64,000 nucleotides of DNA, taken from the NCBI GenBank assembly GCA_964019695.1, contig CAXHUL010000257.1, positions 620,001-684,000 on the forward strand, in the 5' to 3' direction. This DNA comes from Loripinus fragilis (taxonomy: Eukaryota > Mollusca > Bivalvia > Lucinida > Lucinidae). Under the pieces are notes generated by a model, which saw nothing but the letters and a program-made list of their open reading frames with translations, ran no database searches and was not told the origin of the DNA. Position numbers and translations under genes: made by a program. The first letter of the stretch is position 1. Every line of letters begins with the position of its first letter. Of this stretch, positions 63,201 to 64,000 are shown one piece after another.

Positions 63201-64000
63201 TTCCAAAATGTTGACCTATAAAAGAGCTTACTCGGGTGTGAAAATTATCATTGTGCGCGCGCGCCCCGGACCGCAATTATGATATTTCCTGTTTTCCCAT
63301 AGGGCCCAAGGCAATTGGGGATAGCGGTTGTACGCGCTTTCTAAGGCTCTGATCGCTTTTAGATTTTGCACGCGGATAGGGCCAACAGAGGCGCAGGTAT
63401 TGCCATGCGCACCCGCCCGCAACAATGTTTCAATACCGAGTTATCGGGGTGTGGAAGTCCGCCGCCCCGAAGCTTTACGCGCTTCCGTCTCGCGAACTAC
63501 TATTTTCATCATGCCCACACGGGCATCAGTTTGTAGTACGGGAGGCCGTCTACAAATGGTGAAAATTTCAAAGCGTTCCGTCGGGAAATTAAAAAGTTAT
63601 GAGCATTAGAAGATCTTCCCATTAGGCCCCATTAGGCCACAGTAGCCGACCGGGCCTAAAACTTGCGCGGGTCACTTTCACGGACGGGCTCGAAACTGGT
63701 GCCAGAAGTTAGCCCCCGACCAGAGCTTCATTGTGAGGCATTGCGTAAAATTTTACGTCCCCCGAGTGCCGAGCAATAGCCCCTGAAAGGGCTTTCGGCA
63801 CAATTTTCACGCCCTTATTTGAGCCACTTGTAGCCGAAGGAATTTTGCGCAAATGACTGAGAGGTGCTCCTGGGCACTGCTCATCACTTTGCAATAGGTT
63901 CCGGGGCTTTTCGCGAAGGTCGCGTTTTCTCAAACTTTGATGGCATTAGTGGGTGGGGTGTGAAAACCTCCGAATGCATGGTTCTCAGCTCCTGCTGTGG
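57247..64000. repeat. Satellite units U71-U78 and partial U79
   Basis: Starts: 57247, 58065, 58883, 59701, 60519, 61337, 62155, 62973, 63791. All full units are 818 bp. Variants: U71 448A; U72 450G; U73 251T (TATA box becomes TATAAATG), 476A, 497A; U74 226C, 269T, 343T, 549A; U75 343T; U76 418T, 542A; U77 277T, 497A; U78 182T, 343T, 460A, 783A; U79 matches consensus for its visible 210 bases. U76, U77 and U78 echo U70, U68 and U69 respectively. Confidence 0.93.
62155..63790. repeat. Two-unit module copy 2 (U77-U78)
   Basis: U77 has exactly the two variants of U68 (277T, 497A) and U78 shares 182T and 343T with U69. U76, just upstream, matches U70 (418T, 542A). The order is therefore 68-69-70 in the first occurrence but 70-68-69 in the second, as expected if a short multi-unit cycle was read in a different phase or rearranged. 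Confidence 0.85.

Larger units (their letters stand above)
1..64000. repeat. Tandem satellite array, 818-bp unit, 78 full copies plus 210 bp
   Basis: The sequence repeats head-to-tail every 818 bases with no inversion, gap or foreign insertion. Unit starts follow 1, 819, 1637 and so on, with a net drift of -14 bases explained by visible indels. The last partial unit starts at 63791. The unit is about 51.5% GC with about 55 CpGs. Identity to consensus averages about 99.66% by hand count. Expected digest landmarks, once per unit, are BglII at offset 639 (lost in U16 and U37), HindIII at 498 (lost in U5), ApaI at 330 (lost in U23, U31, U32, U53 and U58) and NsiI at 184 (lost in U30). Known biology: arrays like this are usually eukaryotic heterochromatin. 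Whether it is centromeric is not shown. The repeat family was not recognised. Confidence 0.98.

Noticed and set aside
1..64000. CRISPR array
   Set aside because: No short repeat with unique spacers; the 818-bp units are near-identical along their whole length and no cas genes are present.
1..64000. Tandem rDNA, 5S or histone gene cluster
   Set aside because: No rRNA, 5S, tRNA or histone sequence could be recognised in the unit on either strand.
1..64000. Bacterial or phage origin
   Set aside because: 64 kb without a credible gene, a homogenised satellite structure and a CpG-decay signature are not expected in prokaryotic or phage genomes.
1..64000. Transposon or LTR remnant inside the unit
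   Set aside because: No terminal repeats, target-site duplications or transposase/reverse-transcriptase coding similarity seen; the unit could still descend from a mobile element too short or decayed to identify.

Overview
The whole 64,000-base window is one uninterrupted head-to-tail satellite array. The repeat unit is 818 bp. The window holds 78 complete units (U1 to U78) plus the first 210 bases of a 79th. Both window edges lie inside the array, so neither flank nor the true array length is visible. I found no gene, rRNA, tRNA, transposon, CRISPR array or non-repeat insertion. Every open frame of 60 to 93 codons recurs with the 818-bp period and behaves like chance ORF content of the repeat (see rejected items).

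Conventions: unit offset 1 is window base 1, and the consensus is the exact sequence of U3 (1637-2454). A variant such as 343T means the unit carries T at offset 343. By hand count the 78 units carry about 220 substitutions and a dozen small indels against the consensus, about 2.8 substitutions per unit or about 99.66% mean identity. U3, U12 and U17 match the consensus exactly. The unit is about 51.5% GC, with about 55 CpGs (observed/expected close to 1). It contains several short hairpins, a T8 run, a TATAAAAG box, a GC-alternating tract and a 10-bp tandem duplication.

Layout: U1-U35 (1-28630) carry mostly private variants. From U36 to the right edge, variants are increasingly shared between units in a patterned way. 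A343T is absent from U1-U35 but present in 15 of the next 43 units. U51-U54 recur as U56-U59 (5-unit spacing), U41-U42 recur in part as U46-U47 (5-unit spacing), U68-U69 recur as U77-U78 (9-unit spacing), and U65/U66 are neighbours sharing three variants. This is an emerging, mosaic higher-order repeat of the kind made by unequal crossover and gene conversion.

Organism: long satellite arrays of this kind are typical of eukaryotic heterochromatin (centromeric, pericentromeric or subtelomeric). By hand count, transitions are about twelve times more frequent per base at CpG than elsewhere, which is the signature of 5-methylcytosine deamination. That points to a CpG-methylating eukaryote such as a plant or a vertebrate. 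I do not recognise the satellite family and cannot name the species or chromosomal position from this sequence alone.
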